This document shows, in pieces, positions 33,901 through 45,224 of a stretch of DNA of 64,000 nucleotides (positions within the stretch are counted from its first letter, which is position 1; the number at the start of each line of letters is the position of its first letter). The position numbers were made by a program, and so were the translations under genes. The notes beneath the pieces were generated by a model. The model made no database searches. It saw only the letters and a program-made list of their open reading frames with translations, and had not been told where the DNA came from. Source of the stretch: Ricinus communis (taxonomy: Eukaryota > Streptophyta > Magnoliopsida > Malpighiales > Euphorbiaceae); assembly GCF_019578655.1 (NCBI RefSeq), contig NC_063265.1, positions 23,546,285 to 23,610,284 on the forward strand, in the 5' to 3' direction.

Positions 33901-34202
33901 TGGTGGAATGCCAATTCAGCTCTTGATTGAATTTAATTGTTGTTTATTTCATGAAATATTTAACTACCTAAATAGGTTTTATCCTTGATAAGTTTACCAA
34001 TCATTTTAATCTTTTTTTTCAAGATTATTTTCCTTTTAAATATTTATTACATCCAAACAACATTTTGATTGCTAAACAATAGTTTATGATTGAAGGTAGT
34101 ACTCACAATTAGGTCCCCAGTGGAACGATACTCTTATTCATTATTGTATTACTTGATACGATTAATGCACTTTTTCGTGTTAGGATAGCGCGCATCAACT
34201 AT
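33901..34202. other. Probable LTR end fragment
   Basis: The stretch 34110-34200 ('ccccagtggaacgatact' ... 'gcgcgcatca') looks like the 3' terminus of a plant gypsy or Copia LTR on the plus strand. No primer-binding site follows. Weak call. Confidence 0.25.
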
Positions 34203-35222
34203 CCAACATGCTGTAGAGCTGCACGGTCTACATCACTAGGCCAAAACTCCATCATAAGGCTATGCGATCCGTGTCAAATATCAAAGCAAACCTGCATGGT
34301 CCATGGTAGGAGCCAATAAGACATGATTTTTAGAGGATTTTACCTCCAAACATAAATCTAATGGTTTCTAACAACATCAAACATAAATCCACTTAGAAAT
34401 CACGAAATTAACATGCCAAAACAAACAATTTAACACCAACCAAGCTCAAATCACCAAGAAATCATGTCAGAACACATGCACAAACTATTTTCAAATGGGA
34501 TTGACACCAAAACATAAGACCCACAACAATCTCATGCATAATTATTCAAATAAACCACCTATAATAAGGAATCAACATGAAAATCATGCTTTACCTCCAA
34601 ATGTCCAAAACAAAGCATTAAAATACTAACCTTGAACTAAGAGAGAGAAGAAGAATGGACAAAAGGAAAAATGGGTCTTCTTTATCTTCAAAGATGAAGT
34701 TGATGATGATTTTTGCTATTAATTGGTTTAGAAAATGACGAAGATTTTGATTTGCTAGAGTTTTAGGATTTAAGAGTAGATGGAGAGGTGTAGAGAATCT
34801 TAGAGAGGAAAAGAAGAGGAAAGGAAGTAAAGGGAATGAGGAGGAGAGAGGAGTGTATATAAAAATGGGTAGGGAGGGTAAATATCATAACTAGCCTTTA
34901 GATTAATCCTTCCTAAAACTTTGATCCTCTCTATACTTCTAATTATAATAAAACTCTTAGACTAAATTTTTGCACTAATAATTCCTCTATTCTATTACTC
35001 TAATAATTTTATCATTAACACCTCGATGACTTAGATATTAATCTTTCTTAATACAAAATACTAAATTAAAATAATAATGATCATCAAATTAATTATGGCA
35101 CCATAAAATTTCATGACCCAAAAATTCAAATTAATATAGACTTTTATATAAATTCACCTATAAATTCTCTAGCTCATCACGTGCCATAAATTTTAAGAAA
35201 CCCAAATATTCAGGCTGTTACA
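34203..35222 (-). mobile_element. LTR, probably chromovirus (Tekay/Del)-like
   Basis: Read on the minus strand it begins TGTAACAGCC at 35222, a start typical of Tekay-like LTRs. It has a TATA box near 34855 followed by a CT-rich leader (34870-34790), the usual layout of such LTRs. The other end is uncertain, near 34203. No internal region is attached, so it is a solo or truncated LTR. Confidence 0.45.
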
Positions 35223-35640
35223 ATGCTACCCAAACACATTAGATTGAGAGTTTTCACAGCCAACATCTCGCTAAAATGATATTGGGCTTATCAAAAGGGA
35301 GGAAATTCCTATTTTGGTAAACATGCATTGGGCGTTTTCGGCCATTAGAGAAATATTTTTCTGGCATTAACTACTATTTCCTGTGAGTTAAATACTAGAT
35401 ACATGCGTTATTTGCTCAAAATGTATAAACATTTGTGAAAATGTTGAAGAAATTCGTGTGTGATTGGCTCTACATAGCCCGATCGAGCATGGACATGCCT
35501 GAAATCAATTTTAAATGCATTTTGATGAAAAATACTTGTAAATAAACAACATACTTACTTGTTTCGGGCCTCAATATGTGCGTATTATGTTTTGTAACTA
35601 TTTTTATGCTCTTCAAAGTTATGTTATATCGACCCAATTC
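35223..35640. other. No identifiable gene
   Basis: This is AT-rich sequence with a single 'cccgatcgagc' motif near 35479. It is possibly intron or upstream DNA of the split gene remnant that starts at 35641. Confidence 0.3.
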
Positions 35641-35784
35641 ACTAGAAAATTCTATGGTGCTTGTGAGTAGTTTGATGAGCTATCAGGCTCAGTGCCAGCT
35701 CGGATGGGCGACATTCAGTTTTGCCAATTTGTTGCGACTTTGCCTCTGTCACTAGAAGGATCAACCACAATTATATATGCCCGC

Positions 35785-37720
35785 TGTTAGAGCATGCCCT
35801 AAAGTCAAAGAGTTGTCAGATGATCTGTGTTAGTTTATACATCACAATTGATGATATGCAATTATACTAAAGGCCTTGATCACTCTAATGGTACAAGTAG
35901 TGGAATATTGTTAAGGAACAATCCAAACCGTTACAGATGGAGACTATAGAACGTAAACACAAATGTAAAAAAAAAATTATAAAGTGAGTTTATAATGAAG
36001 AGGTTCTCATTACATACATTCCTAAACTTTATTCATAGTCGATGTTTGATCAAGAATTAGATATTGATAATTGGATATTGATCAAACGCTTGAGACTACT
36101 ATAATGCGTTATCACTTACTTATGATATAAGCAATCTGTCTCATAAAGTTGAGGAATATGGATTCTGAGATAAGCATATGGGTGCTTGTTACAAGAACAA
36201 GTTCATTGAACACAACCCTACTGAGTAGTCCATATGGAATTTACCCTAAGTGTCTATGGACAATACTCTTGTGACAATCATGTAAGACGTGATCCTTAGA
36301 CTTGAGATAATAATGTATTATCTTATATGAGGATTACTATACTTTGATGCTATCTTATATTCTTCTAACTAATTTTGCATCAAGGGATAGTCATTAGGTA
36401 TAATAAGAGTCATATGAAGATAATAAATTATCATTAAATAATTCATTGCCCAAGGTAATATGTCATAGGACCTTATCCTATTGATTCTTGATATGCTTTA
36501 ACATGGAGACCCTTGGCCAATATTGTATGAATGAAGATTATGAAAAATGTTTCATAGATCTTATTCAAGATGTTATATGCATTTATCAAGATAAATTGCA
36601 TAAATGGTATTATAACTATGGCTATTGTATCCATTTGGTACCTCAACTCAATAATCATAGAAAATGGTACCCCAACTAACAAACAATGAATCATGTTGAA
36701 CTTTTCGATTATTATGTAATTACGTGGCAGCCAGGTTCTGTCACTAACTACCATACCACCTCTTATTTGGACACAATTAATCCCAGTTAGATGTTAAACA
36801 TTCTCTCAACTCCTCTACCTTGAACTCATACCTTGCAATTTCATTTGGGGATTAGGATTTTTAGGCTTACTAGGGTTAATTATGTATTGGTCAATGGTAA
36901 CATGGAAGCTAGAGAAACAATATGGCTGCCACATCAACACAAAATGGTTGGAAAGTATAAAGGTACCCTTACTTGATTCATTAATGGTAGCTTAAGGTAC
37001 CTTTATTTATGATTATTGAGTTGAGGTACCAAATGGATATGAGTGACATAGTTATGGTATCATTTATGCATTTTACCTGCATTTATGAAGAACAAATATA
37101 ATTAGTTCAATTATTGAGTTGACACTTGCATCCATGCTCTATGAATCAATTGGGATAAAAGTACAATGAGAGGATTGAATTACATTGTTAGATTGTTCCC
37201 CACAAACGTTGATTAAAGCACTTTAATCACTCCTACATATTTGGGTGGTCATGATGCATTGCTAGATGCCAATCTTAATATATGAATATGGATTAAGTTA
37301 AATTAGAGAATTAACATTGGATTAAAGGAGTTTAATTTATAATCCATATTCATTGCCAACATATTAGGAACCTTTTGGTTCACACATAAATAGGCCTTAA
37401 GTGAGGATTAAAATGAGGCTTTAAGCATCCAGGTTAAGCTCTTATATATTGTGCCTAATTAAGGGTTACTTAATTAAGAGTAATGGGCCTTGTGAAATGG
37501 GCCTATGATGGGTTTATTATCCATAGATTAGTTCTTATATTAATTAAAGTCCATTTAGGACAACAAAGTCCAACTTAAAGTAAGTTAGGGTTTTATAGAA
37601 TTCCTAAACCTTTAAGAACCTTGATTAAAGGCCACTTGTACCTTCCACACCCCAATTAATGAGCTAACTCTATCCCCACTATCTTTCATTTCCATCACAG
37701 GAATTAACTTCATGAGGTAA
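35785..37720. mobile_element. Copia-like solo LTR containing a MITE
   Basis: It starts TGTTAGAGCATGCCC, a start I associate with plant Copia LTRs. Coding sequence of the split gene remnant is interrupted at 35784 and resumes near 37721. The flanks are CCCGC (35780-35784) and CCCGT (37721-37725), a 5-bp duplication with one mismatch. Without the internal MITE it is about 1.45 kb. The expected CA end is degenerate (the sequence reads 'gaggtaa'), so the class call is moderate. Confidence 0.5.
36589..37078. mobile_element. MITE with ~65-bp terminal inverted repeats
   Basis: The left end (36591-36658) and the reverse complement of the right end (37010-37078) match, including the shared core 'atccatttggtacctcaact' and 'caataatcat'. 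The ends read AGATAAATTGCAT and, inverted, AGGTAAAATGCAT. The flanks 'gcatttatca' and 'gcatttatga' form a 9-10-bp duplication with one mismatch, which fits a Mutator-type MITE. There is no coding capacity. Confidence 0.75.
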
Positions 37721-39197
37721 CCCGTAATTTCTGAAAGACACCTGGCGCGGCAGCTATCAGTATCGCCCTATAGATTCATACCTACCTGGGAGGTATATTA
37801 GATGGCTCGAGCTTTTCTACTCTATCTTTTCAGGACTGGTATCCTCCTTTAATTGGGGGGGTTTTGATTTGTAGGTTTGGGCCTTAGAGATCAAACTATT
37901 GGTAGTTTCTCAACCTATTAGCACTTCCCGTGCCTTTCCCCATTTGAGCCATTGGGGCTCGAGCCAGGGCATCTCGTTGAAGTGGGCGCAAGTCCATGTG
38001 CACCTCATGTGGATCAAATCTTTGTCCCGGCACTAGGTATAAGAAAATTCATTAGTCGTATTTATATTTTATGAGTTTTAGTTACTTACCTTCGTAATTT
38101 GCAGATTCATAGCGGTTGGTTCAAAGGGTGCCACCATTGGGATACCTATATGCTCTCTATCGCAGAGCTTGAGTACAAGAGGGTCCTTTTGGCCAACAGT
38201 GCCTATTGGGCTAATTACTTAGGCAAGCAGACCTATGGCCGAGAGAGAGGACCCAACAAGCACCGAATCCTTTGTCTCTCCTCTATCCATGTTTTAGACA
38301 GTTGATCTTATCAATGAGGAGCTGGCAATTAGCCTATAGGGATACGACGGCCCCGAGGATCTTACCATTCGGCCTTGGAGGACTGATTATACCTTTTTCA
38401 TTCCCCATCTACTAGTGTTTATGCCTTTGGACGATGACACTATGGTTTAGGTTCTTTCCTGACTACTTTATTGACTTTTATTTTCCTTTCCTTTGCTCTG
38501 TTGTTTACTTACTTGTTATGTTGTAGTTCCTATATCGTGCACATTAGGTTCTTCGGTATAGCAGGCAGCTGATCTCGTTGTTCTAGGCTACAATCGGGCT
38601 CATTTTGCATTTGAAGCCCTCTCGGCGACGTTTGGCGTGATTCAAGTATTCCATTTCTCCTAGACTTGATGGTGTCTTGTTGGAGTCCCTCTGGTGTGAT
38701 AGAGCATCAGCATGCCATGGAGTAGTGCCTTCCTCCGAAGTTCACTCTGAGTACTTATATGCATGTAAGTCATACTCTTTCGATGCTTTGCACTCTCCCA
38801 CTTATTCCTAAAATGTTAGTGATCCAAGTAATCATACAGGTTCAAAAAGACCAATTCGAGCATGTACATCAAATTATCGGACCCGTGAGGAGACAGTTCT
38901 TCATTCTCAGTAAGGACTAGCGGGTAAGAATAAAAAAAAACAAATTATAAAATGCAAGATGTATGCATTTATATCATGCAAAAGCTAACTCCTTTGGGTT
39001 TTCTTTAGAAGGACCACGAGAGCGTGCAGAGGCAAGTGGATGACTGTTGAAAGAGACCTTTTATGATTACTAGGAATGTTACAAGAATTTCTTGAGGTAC
39101 ATCCATACTATAGTTTACCTTTAGGCTGCTGAAATTGACATTTCTTTAATATCTTGAATCATAGTAAGCCTCCTAGTAATAGCATGTTGCGGGTGGA

Positions 39198-39900
39198 TCA
39201 CTAAACAATAAGACTCCTGAGCAAGCTATGAATCTTATTGAGGATATGGCAGTCATGAACTATCAGTGGCAGAATCCAAGAGAGTAGGTTCGAGTTAAAG
39301 GGAGAGAAATCCATGCAATAGACCCTATAGTAGCTGTAAATGCACAGTTAGAGGCCATGACAGAAAGATGGATGATTTGACTATGTCTTAATCTTGAAGA
39401 CAAGCACAAGTTATGACTTGCGATTGGTGTGGGGGTGGTCATCAAAATCAAGATTGCGAAAATAACAATACTTTTGCTAAGCCGGAGCAGGTTGATTATG
39501 TGAAAAATGCTCCTAGGCAGGAGAACAATCACTATAGCAATACCTATAATCCATGGTGGAGAAATTAGCCGAATTTCTCTTGGGGGAATCAAAATCAGCA
39601 AAGACCTCCACCCCTAGGATTTCAGCAGCAAAACTAGCAGCAAGCTCCTCCTAGAAGGAATAATCTAGAGGAGATGATGGAGAAATTCATCTCAAAATCT
39701 GAAACAAGGTTTTAGACTACTAAGACTGCTCTTAGACTAGTAAGCTTCGATTCAGATTTAGAGAATAAAGTGGCACAGATTGCAAAACTTTTGAGTGAAA
39801 GGCCTCAAGGTAGTTTGCCAAGCAACATAGAAGCCAACCCTAAGGGGAAGCTTTAGGTTATTACATTACGAACTGGTAAAGAGCTAAGAACTAATTTGAA
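39198..39900 (+). pseudogene. gag: Athila gag, C-terminal part (element at 39-44 kb)
   Basis: The preserved part starts GGSLNNKTPEQAMNLIEDMA. It has a complete zinc knuckle C-x2-C-x3-H-x4-C (39419-39457), an asparagine/glutamine/proline-rich segment, the EEMMEKFISKSETRF coiled-coil region and the VITLRTGKEL linker (39857). Stops interrupt it. The gag N-terminus and 5' LTR are missing; upstream is the gene remnant ending near 39045. Confidence 0.75.
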
Positions 39901-41030
39901 TGAAGTAGATGAGAATTCTACTACGACTGAGAAGGTTGATGATGAACAAAAGGGTGTACAAGCTGAAATAGAGGATAAAGTAGAATTAACATCAAAGTCT
40001 ATCCCCATTGTGAGAGAATATCAACCAAGAATATTCTTTCTAGCCCATTTTCAAAAGGACAAATTGGATACACAATTTAGTAAGTTTCTTGAACCCTTTA
40101 AGCAATTTCATATTAACATACCTTTTGTGGAAGCTCTATCGTAGATGCTAATGTATGCTAAGTTCTTAAAGGAACTCTCTAACAAGAGGAAGCTCAAGGA
40201 AGTATCAATGGTGCAACTATCCGGAAAGAGCTCAACGATCATTGAAAGGAGACTACCTAAGAAGCTAAAAGACCCAGGGACTTTTAGTATTCCTTGCTTT
40301 ATTTGTAATTTGAATGTTGATAATGCACTTGCTAATTTGGGGGCTAGCATTAGTGTTATGCCTTATATTTTGTTCAAGAAACTAGGGCTTGGAGAACCTG
40401 AACCAACACTCATGAGTATTCAACTAGCTAATAAATCTGTTGTATATCCTAGGGGTATCATTGAGGAACTATTAGTAAAGGTTTAGGAGTTTATTTTTTC
40501 TATGGATTTTTTAATTATGGACATGTATGAAATTGTTGATGTTTCCCTTATTTTAGGAAGACCTTTTCTTGCTACAACTGGGGCCATTATTGGTGTTCAT
40601 AATAGTAAGCTTATTCTTAGGGTAGGGTAATGGCAAATGGCTTTTCAGATCTCTAACGCTACGAAAGATCTGCTTGTAGCTAATGACATTGATTTTAGCG
40701 ACGATAAAATTGAGCATGGGACTGTGAGTTGTATTTCATCTATTGTTGATAAAGATCCATTGGAGTTATGTTTGGTATAGGAATATGAGAAATGTGAAAT
40801 GCCAAGTGCTTTAGAACAGTTAGCCTACCTTAAGGCGGCAAGGTCAATAAGAAAGCAGTCAATCGAGTATATTGAGATGCCAAAAGAGGAAAGTATGAAG
40901 CCTTCCATTGAAAACTCTCCTTCTTTGGAAGTCAAGCAACTTTTGAATCACTTGGAGTATGCCTTCTTGATGGAAGGATCCAAGCTACCAGTAATAGTCA
41001 GTTCTACATTACTGGATGACTAAAAGGCTA
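39901..41030 (+). pseudogene. pro: Athila protease region, decayed
   Basis: After the linker, the block FLEPFKQFHINIPFVEALS (40090) leads to a frame with the active-site region NLGASISVMP (40336-40365). This corresponds to the DLGASI active site, but the aspartate is replaced by asparagine. LILGRPFLATTGAII follows at 40549. The acidic spacer before RT ends at 41021. Stops at 40141, 40484 and 40627 break it. Confidence 0.75.
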
Positions 41031-41990
41031 AGCTATTGGAAGTCTTGAAGAAGAGGTAGAGGGCAATAGCTTGAAAAATTACAGATATAAAGGGAATCGA
41101 CCCTTCCTTTTGCACACATAAGATTCTTATAGAAGAAGAGTTCAAGACTATGGTGCAACCTCAAAGGCATCTAAATCCCAACATGAAGGAAGTAGTAAAA
41201 AAAAGAGGTGATTAAGCTTCTTGATGCCGGGATTATCTATCTTATTTCAAACAGTTCTTGGGTAAGCCCAGTACAAGTAGTGCCTAGAAACAGAGGCATG
41301 ACAGTTGTGGTACATGAAAATAATGAGCTAATCCCATCAAGAACTGTGACAGGATGGAGGGTGTGCATCAACTGTAGGAAGTTGAATGATACCATAAGGA
41401 AAGATCATTTCCCATTACCATTCATTGATCAAATGCTATAGCAATTATCAAGGCATAAGTACTATTGTATTCTAGATGGTTTATCAGGATATTTTCATAT
41501 TCCAATAGCCCCTGAGGATTAGAAAAAGACTACTTTCACATGCCCCTATGGAACTTTTGCGTATAGAAGAATGCCATTCGGATTGTGTAATGCACCAGCC
41601 ATAATTTCATAGGTGCATGATGGCTATCTTTGATGACTTGGTTGAGGATATTATGGCGATTTTAATGGATGACTTTTCTATTTATGGAAATTCATTTAAA
41701 GAATGTTTGGAGCATTTGGAGAAAGTATTGATAAGATGCGAGGAGACCAATTTTGTGCTAAACTGGAAAAATTTGATTTTATTATACAAGAAGGCATTGT
41801 GTTAGGATAAAAAATCTCTAGTAAAGGAACTGTGGTGGATAAAGCAAAGATTGAGACTATTGAGAAACTACCACCTCCTTCCTCTATCAAAGCTATTAGA
41901 AGTTTTCTTCAGCATGCAGGTTTCTACCATAGGTTCATTAAAGACTTCTCTAAAATAGCTAGACCTCTTACTAGACTTTTAGAAAAGGAT
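41031..41990 (+). pseudogene. RT: Athila reverse transcriptase, decayed
   Basis: Blocks in order: ITDIKGIDPSFCTHKI (41078), a frameshift near 41205, then ISNSSWVSPVQVVP, a VCINCRKLNDTIRKDHFPLPF block (41361-41423), DGLSGYFHIPIAPED (41476) and RMPFGLCNAPA (41571). After another shift comes LMDDFSIYG with the two catalytic aspartates (41665), then KLPPPSSIKAIRSFL in the connection region. At least six stops or shifts disable it. Confidence 0.85.
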
Positions 41991-42460
41991 GTTGACCTTA
42001 TATTTGATGAGAAATGTATGGTAGCCTTCACATCCCTAAAAGCCAAGCTTGTTGATGCCCCAATCATGGTAGCACCGGATTGGAGTCTCTCCTTTGAGCT
42101 AATGTGTGATGCAAGTGACTTTACAATTACAGTCGTTCTTAGTTAGAGGAAAGAAAAGCACTTTCAGCCCATCTATTATGCAAGTAAAACAATGACTGAC
42201 ACACAGGCAAACTACACTACTACTGAAAAGGAACTACTTGTTGTTATTTTTGCTTTTGGCAAATTTCAGTCATACTTAATTTTGTCAAAAGTGATAGTAG
42301 ACACTGACCATTCAGCATTAAGGTATTTGTTCTATAAAACTGATGTGAAACCAAGATTAATAAGATGGATTTTACTTCTGCAGGAGTTTGGTTTTGAGAT
42401 ACAAGACAAAAGAGGAGCAAAAAAACTTGGCAACTGACCATCTATCACGACTTGAGAACC
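41991..42460 (+). pseudogene. RNH: Athila RNase H, decayed
   Basis: LMCDASDFTITVVLS (42099-42143) carries the first catalytic aspartate. [26 protein letters not shown] (catalytic Glu) and [12 protein letters not shown] (42298, second Asp) follow. A stop at 42144 and a shift at about 42430 break it. Confidence 0.8.
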
Positions 42461-43440
42461 CCTATCTGGAGAAGTTACACGAAAGGGACATTAATGATCA
42501 CTTTTTGGATGAACATTTGTATGCTATAGCAAATATAATATATAGCTGGGATTTTTCAATACCATGGTATGCTGACTTGGCAAAATATTTAGTTGCAAGG
42601 GAGCTTCCAAAAGAATACTCTTATCAATAAAAGAAGAAATCCTTTGCAGATTTGAAATATTACTTTTGGGAAGACTCTTTTCTGTTTAAAATATATGTTA
42701 ACAGGATAATAAGGAGGTATGTGGCATGGCCATAAACTATGAGCGTTCTTGGTCATTGCCATAGTGGACCAGCTGAAGGAAATTATAGGGTGAGTAGAAT
42801 AGCTCAAAAGTCCTAGAATCAGGATTCTATTCAACTCTGTTTAAGGATAGCAAATCAATTATGCAAGAATGTGAACATTGCCAACAATATATTTTATGGG
42901 ACCTTTCCTAATTCTTTTAGCAATTAATATATATTGGTGGCTATTGATTATGTCTGCACAAGCTTTGCCTCGTAATGATGCAAGGATAGTAGTGAAATTC
43001 TTGAAAAAGATTTTTTGCAGGTTTGGCATCCCCAAGGCCATTATTAGTGATAGGGGGTACACACTTTCGTAATGCTTGGTTAGAAAAAGTATTAAGGAGG
43101 GTTTGTCCCATGCATAAATTTGCTACCCCTTATCACCCTCAAACTAGTGATAGAGTAGAGAATACCAATATAGAGTTAAAGAGGATCCTTGAGAAAACTG
43201 TAGAACGACCTAGAAAGGATTGGTCCATTGATCTAGATGATGTTATATAGGCCTACAGGACTGCGTTCAAAAAAGCTCTGGGAACTACTCCTTATAGATT
43301 AGTATATGAAAAATCTTGTCATCTACCTATTGAAATTGAGCATAGAGCTTTTTGGGCGATTAAACAAGTTAATCTTGATTTAGGTAGTGCAGAGTTGAAG
43401 AGAAAATTGCAAGTTAATGAATTAGATGAATGAACAGCTG
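42461..43440 (+). pseudogene. INT: Athila integrase, decayed
   Basis: The N-terminal region (IPWYADLAKYLVARELP near 42560) is followed by a zinc-finger region with frameshifts. The core has [18 protein letters not shown] and [10 protein letters not shown] (42974-43057). After a shift come [14 protein letters not shown] and [15 protein letters not shown]. The C-terminal region ends at a TGA near 43432. Multiple breaks are present. Confidence 0.8.
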
Positions 43441-43534
43441 CGGCTTTAAAAGTGACTTCTTTCTTTGAGACTAGGCTTAGCTTAAAGAAGTCAAAGTCAA
43501 GAAATAAATTTCTTTATTGCTTAAGACTTTTCCT

Positions 43535-43594
43535 TTTAAGTTAACTCTTCCTTCTTTCTTCTCTCCTTTCTCTTTTCATTAGGACAGAAAAATG
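43535..43594 (+). promoter_or_regulatory. Putative intron acceptor before the 3' ORF
   Basis: A 45-base pyrimidine tract ends in 'cattag' at 43583 and is followed by an ATG ten bases on. This is the same position relative to integrase and the 3' ORF as the acceptor-like sites at 30289 and 54712. The branch point is less clear than in those two. Confidence 0.35.
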
Positions 43595-44190
43595 CATCAG
43601 CCGAACTCACCAAATCTAATGTCATAAGAGTGGAAGTTCTTCATCTCAAGCCCCTCCTTTGGCTGCTCCGGGGGTTTCTTTTGACTGTAATCATCGACCC
43701 ATGCAATTTAGCGACAACGTCTCCTGAGCACGGTTTGAAAATTTAGCCAACAAGAAATTTTGCCTAACTCGTCACTTCGATTGGGAGTTAATGCATTCTA
43801 TTGGCTTTAAGGAGCAACTTCGAGGATGGGCAAACCAACTCGTATGGAAGAAATTTCTTAAGATTTTAGAACTAGCTTTGAGAGAGATCACCCTTAAGTT
43901 CTTGTTTACTCTACACTTCGAGGTCAACTCAAAGATTGATCGTACGGGTAAGACAATGAAGTTTTGATTGGGAAGAAAATATTTTGATATATTAGTGAAT
44001 GAGTTTGCCATTGCTATGGCTATCTACATGAAAGAAGAAGTAGCATCCGACGAATATAGGCATGCACCTTTCAAGTTCTTCAGAAATTGCACTCCAAAAG
44101 GGGTTTGGGCAAATTTGGCATTGAATACACCTAGGTATGTGACAATAAATTCACTCACTTATATGTTGAGCTTTTATGAAGGGTAGTTAT
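43595..44190 (+). pseudogene. Athila 3' ORF, decayed
   Basis: It begins near an ATG at 43592. Recognisable blocks are FDWELMHSIGFKEQL (43779) and LVNEFAIAMAIYMKEEVASD (43985), with the FRLGG-like stretch broken by a TGA near 43964. It matches the 30295 and 54706 ORFs in layout. Confidence 0.55.
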
Positions 44191-44796
44191 ACTCATACCA
44201 ACCTCATTGAGACATTACGAAGGCCCCAATACTCATTTAATGTAAATTGGATGACTTAGCAAAAAGTAGCCTGTAGTCATGAAAAGCGCCCTCGTGTTTT
44301 TTAAAAAGAGTCATTGAGACTCTAATGACTCCAAACATGTAGCTTTGACTTGGTAGCTAAAGTTGCAATGGTCATTGACTTCGCATTAAATGCGAAAACC
44401 ATCCCCACGTTAGGATATCACGCGTGTGCTTGACTTGGGATCGTTCAGAAGTGCCCATGCACTTCTCATCGCATAAATGCTTGCTACACTAAAGCTTTTC
44501 TCCTAAATTAAGCACCCTCGCTCTTTTGGAGGAGTTGAAAAATTGACTACCAGGTGCCTCTCCATCCTTGGGGGATTACTAGAAGGTCTTCCCTTATGGC
44601 TAGTCAACTTTGACTATATGAAAAGCGCCCTCGCTCTTTCAAGGTGCCCTCGTGCTTTTTAAAAAAAATTACAATGCTTACTTGAGAGCTTAAGGAAACC
44701 ATGCCTTATGATTGAATCCTTAATGCACTATCAAGTAAGCACTTAAACATAACATTATCTACATTTAATTGGGATGTTAAGATCAAAATAGAGACT
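44191..44796. other. Spacer with 'aaaagcgccctcg' repeats
   Basis: No gene is seen. The motif 'gcgccctcg' followed by a T-rich run recurs at about 44286 and 44625, with relatives at 44512 and 44646. No 3' LTR of the 39-kb Athila element is present. Confidence 0.35.
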
Positions 44797-44967
44797 TAGT
44801 CAATCCCGTGTTTCTTGATTATGACAATTTGGCATGCAATGCTCGACCTATTCTTTCATGCTCGGCCTATTCTTTCATGGATGGCTTATCCTCATGGTCG
44901 TATATTTTTCATAATTGACCTACTCTCTCTAAAGTCATTTTATTCTTCATATTTTGGTCAGTTATCC
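44797..44967 (-). mobile_element. 3' LTR fragment of small non-coding element
   Basis: This matches 47030-47202 ('gacttagtcaaYYccgtgtt', the 'ggcctattctttcatg' repeats, then 'attttggtYagttatc'). Just inside it on the minus strand is a purine run AAAGGGTGGGG (about 44975-44985) that fits a polypurine tract. The U5 side is missing. Confidence 0.6.
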
Positions 44968-45224
44968 TTAGCCCCACCCTTTAGTGAGAAGAGTATTTAT
45001 GCTCTGTAATTGATAACTTCTTGAATGATCTTGATATTTAGGAGATTGGTTAGCGAGCTCGAGAGGATGTTGTTTATCGAGATATTATCCTTTGAGCTAA
45101 TGTATTGTTGCTATCCAATGAGCTCATTTACTTTTGCTCTTCTTTAAGCTCATATATTGTTGCTCTCCAATGAGCTTCTATTAACTAGTTCTCTCTCTGT
45201 GTCGGTACTACTGCTGGGATGTTT

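Larger units (their letters stand above)
35641..39045 (+). pseudogene. Gene remnant related to the 23-kb pseudogene, split by a solo LTR
   Basis: Exon-like coding pieces: 35641-35784 (DIQFCQFVATLPLSLEG), resuming at 37721 (ISERHLARQLSVSPYRF, then FLLYLF), 38099-38305 (WFKGCHHWDTYML ... TYGRERGPNKHR) and 38500-38930. The last part is a clear paralogue of 23130-23405, including the two donor-like ends 'gtaagt' and 'gtaag'. Stops and a split by the 35785-37720 insertion make it non-functional. The protein is a transposon-associated plant family that I cannot name with certainty (DUF7745/plant-mobile-domain-like). Confidence 0.4.

Noticed and set aside
34080..34202. 3' LTR of the non-autonomous Athila element
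   Set aside because: The GTACT near 34109 matches the 5' flank, but the sequence around it does not resemble the 26397 LTR, so the match is chance.
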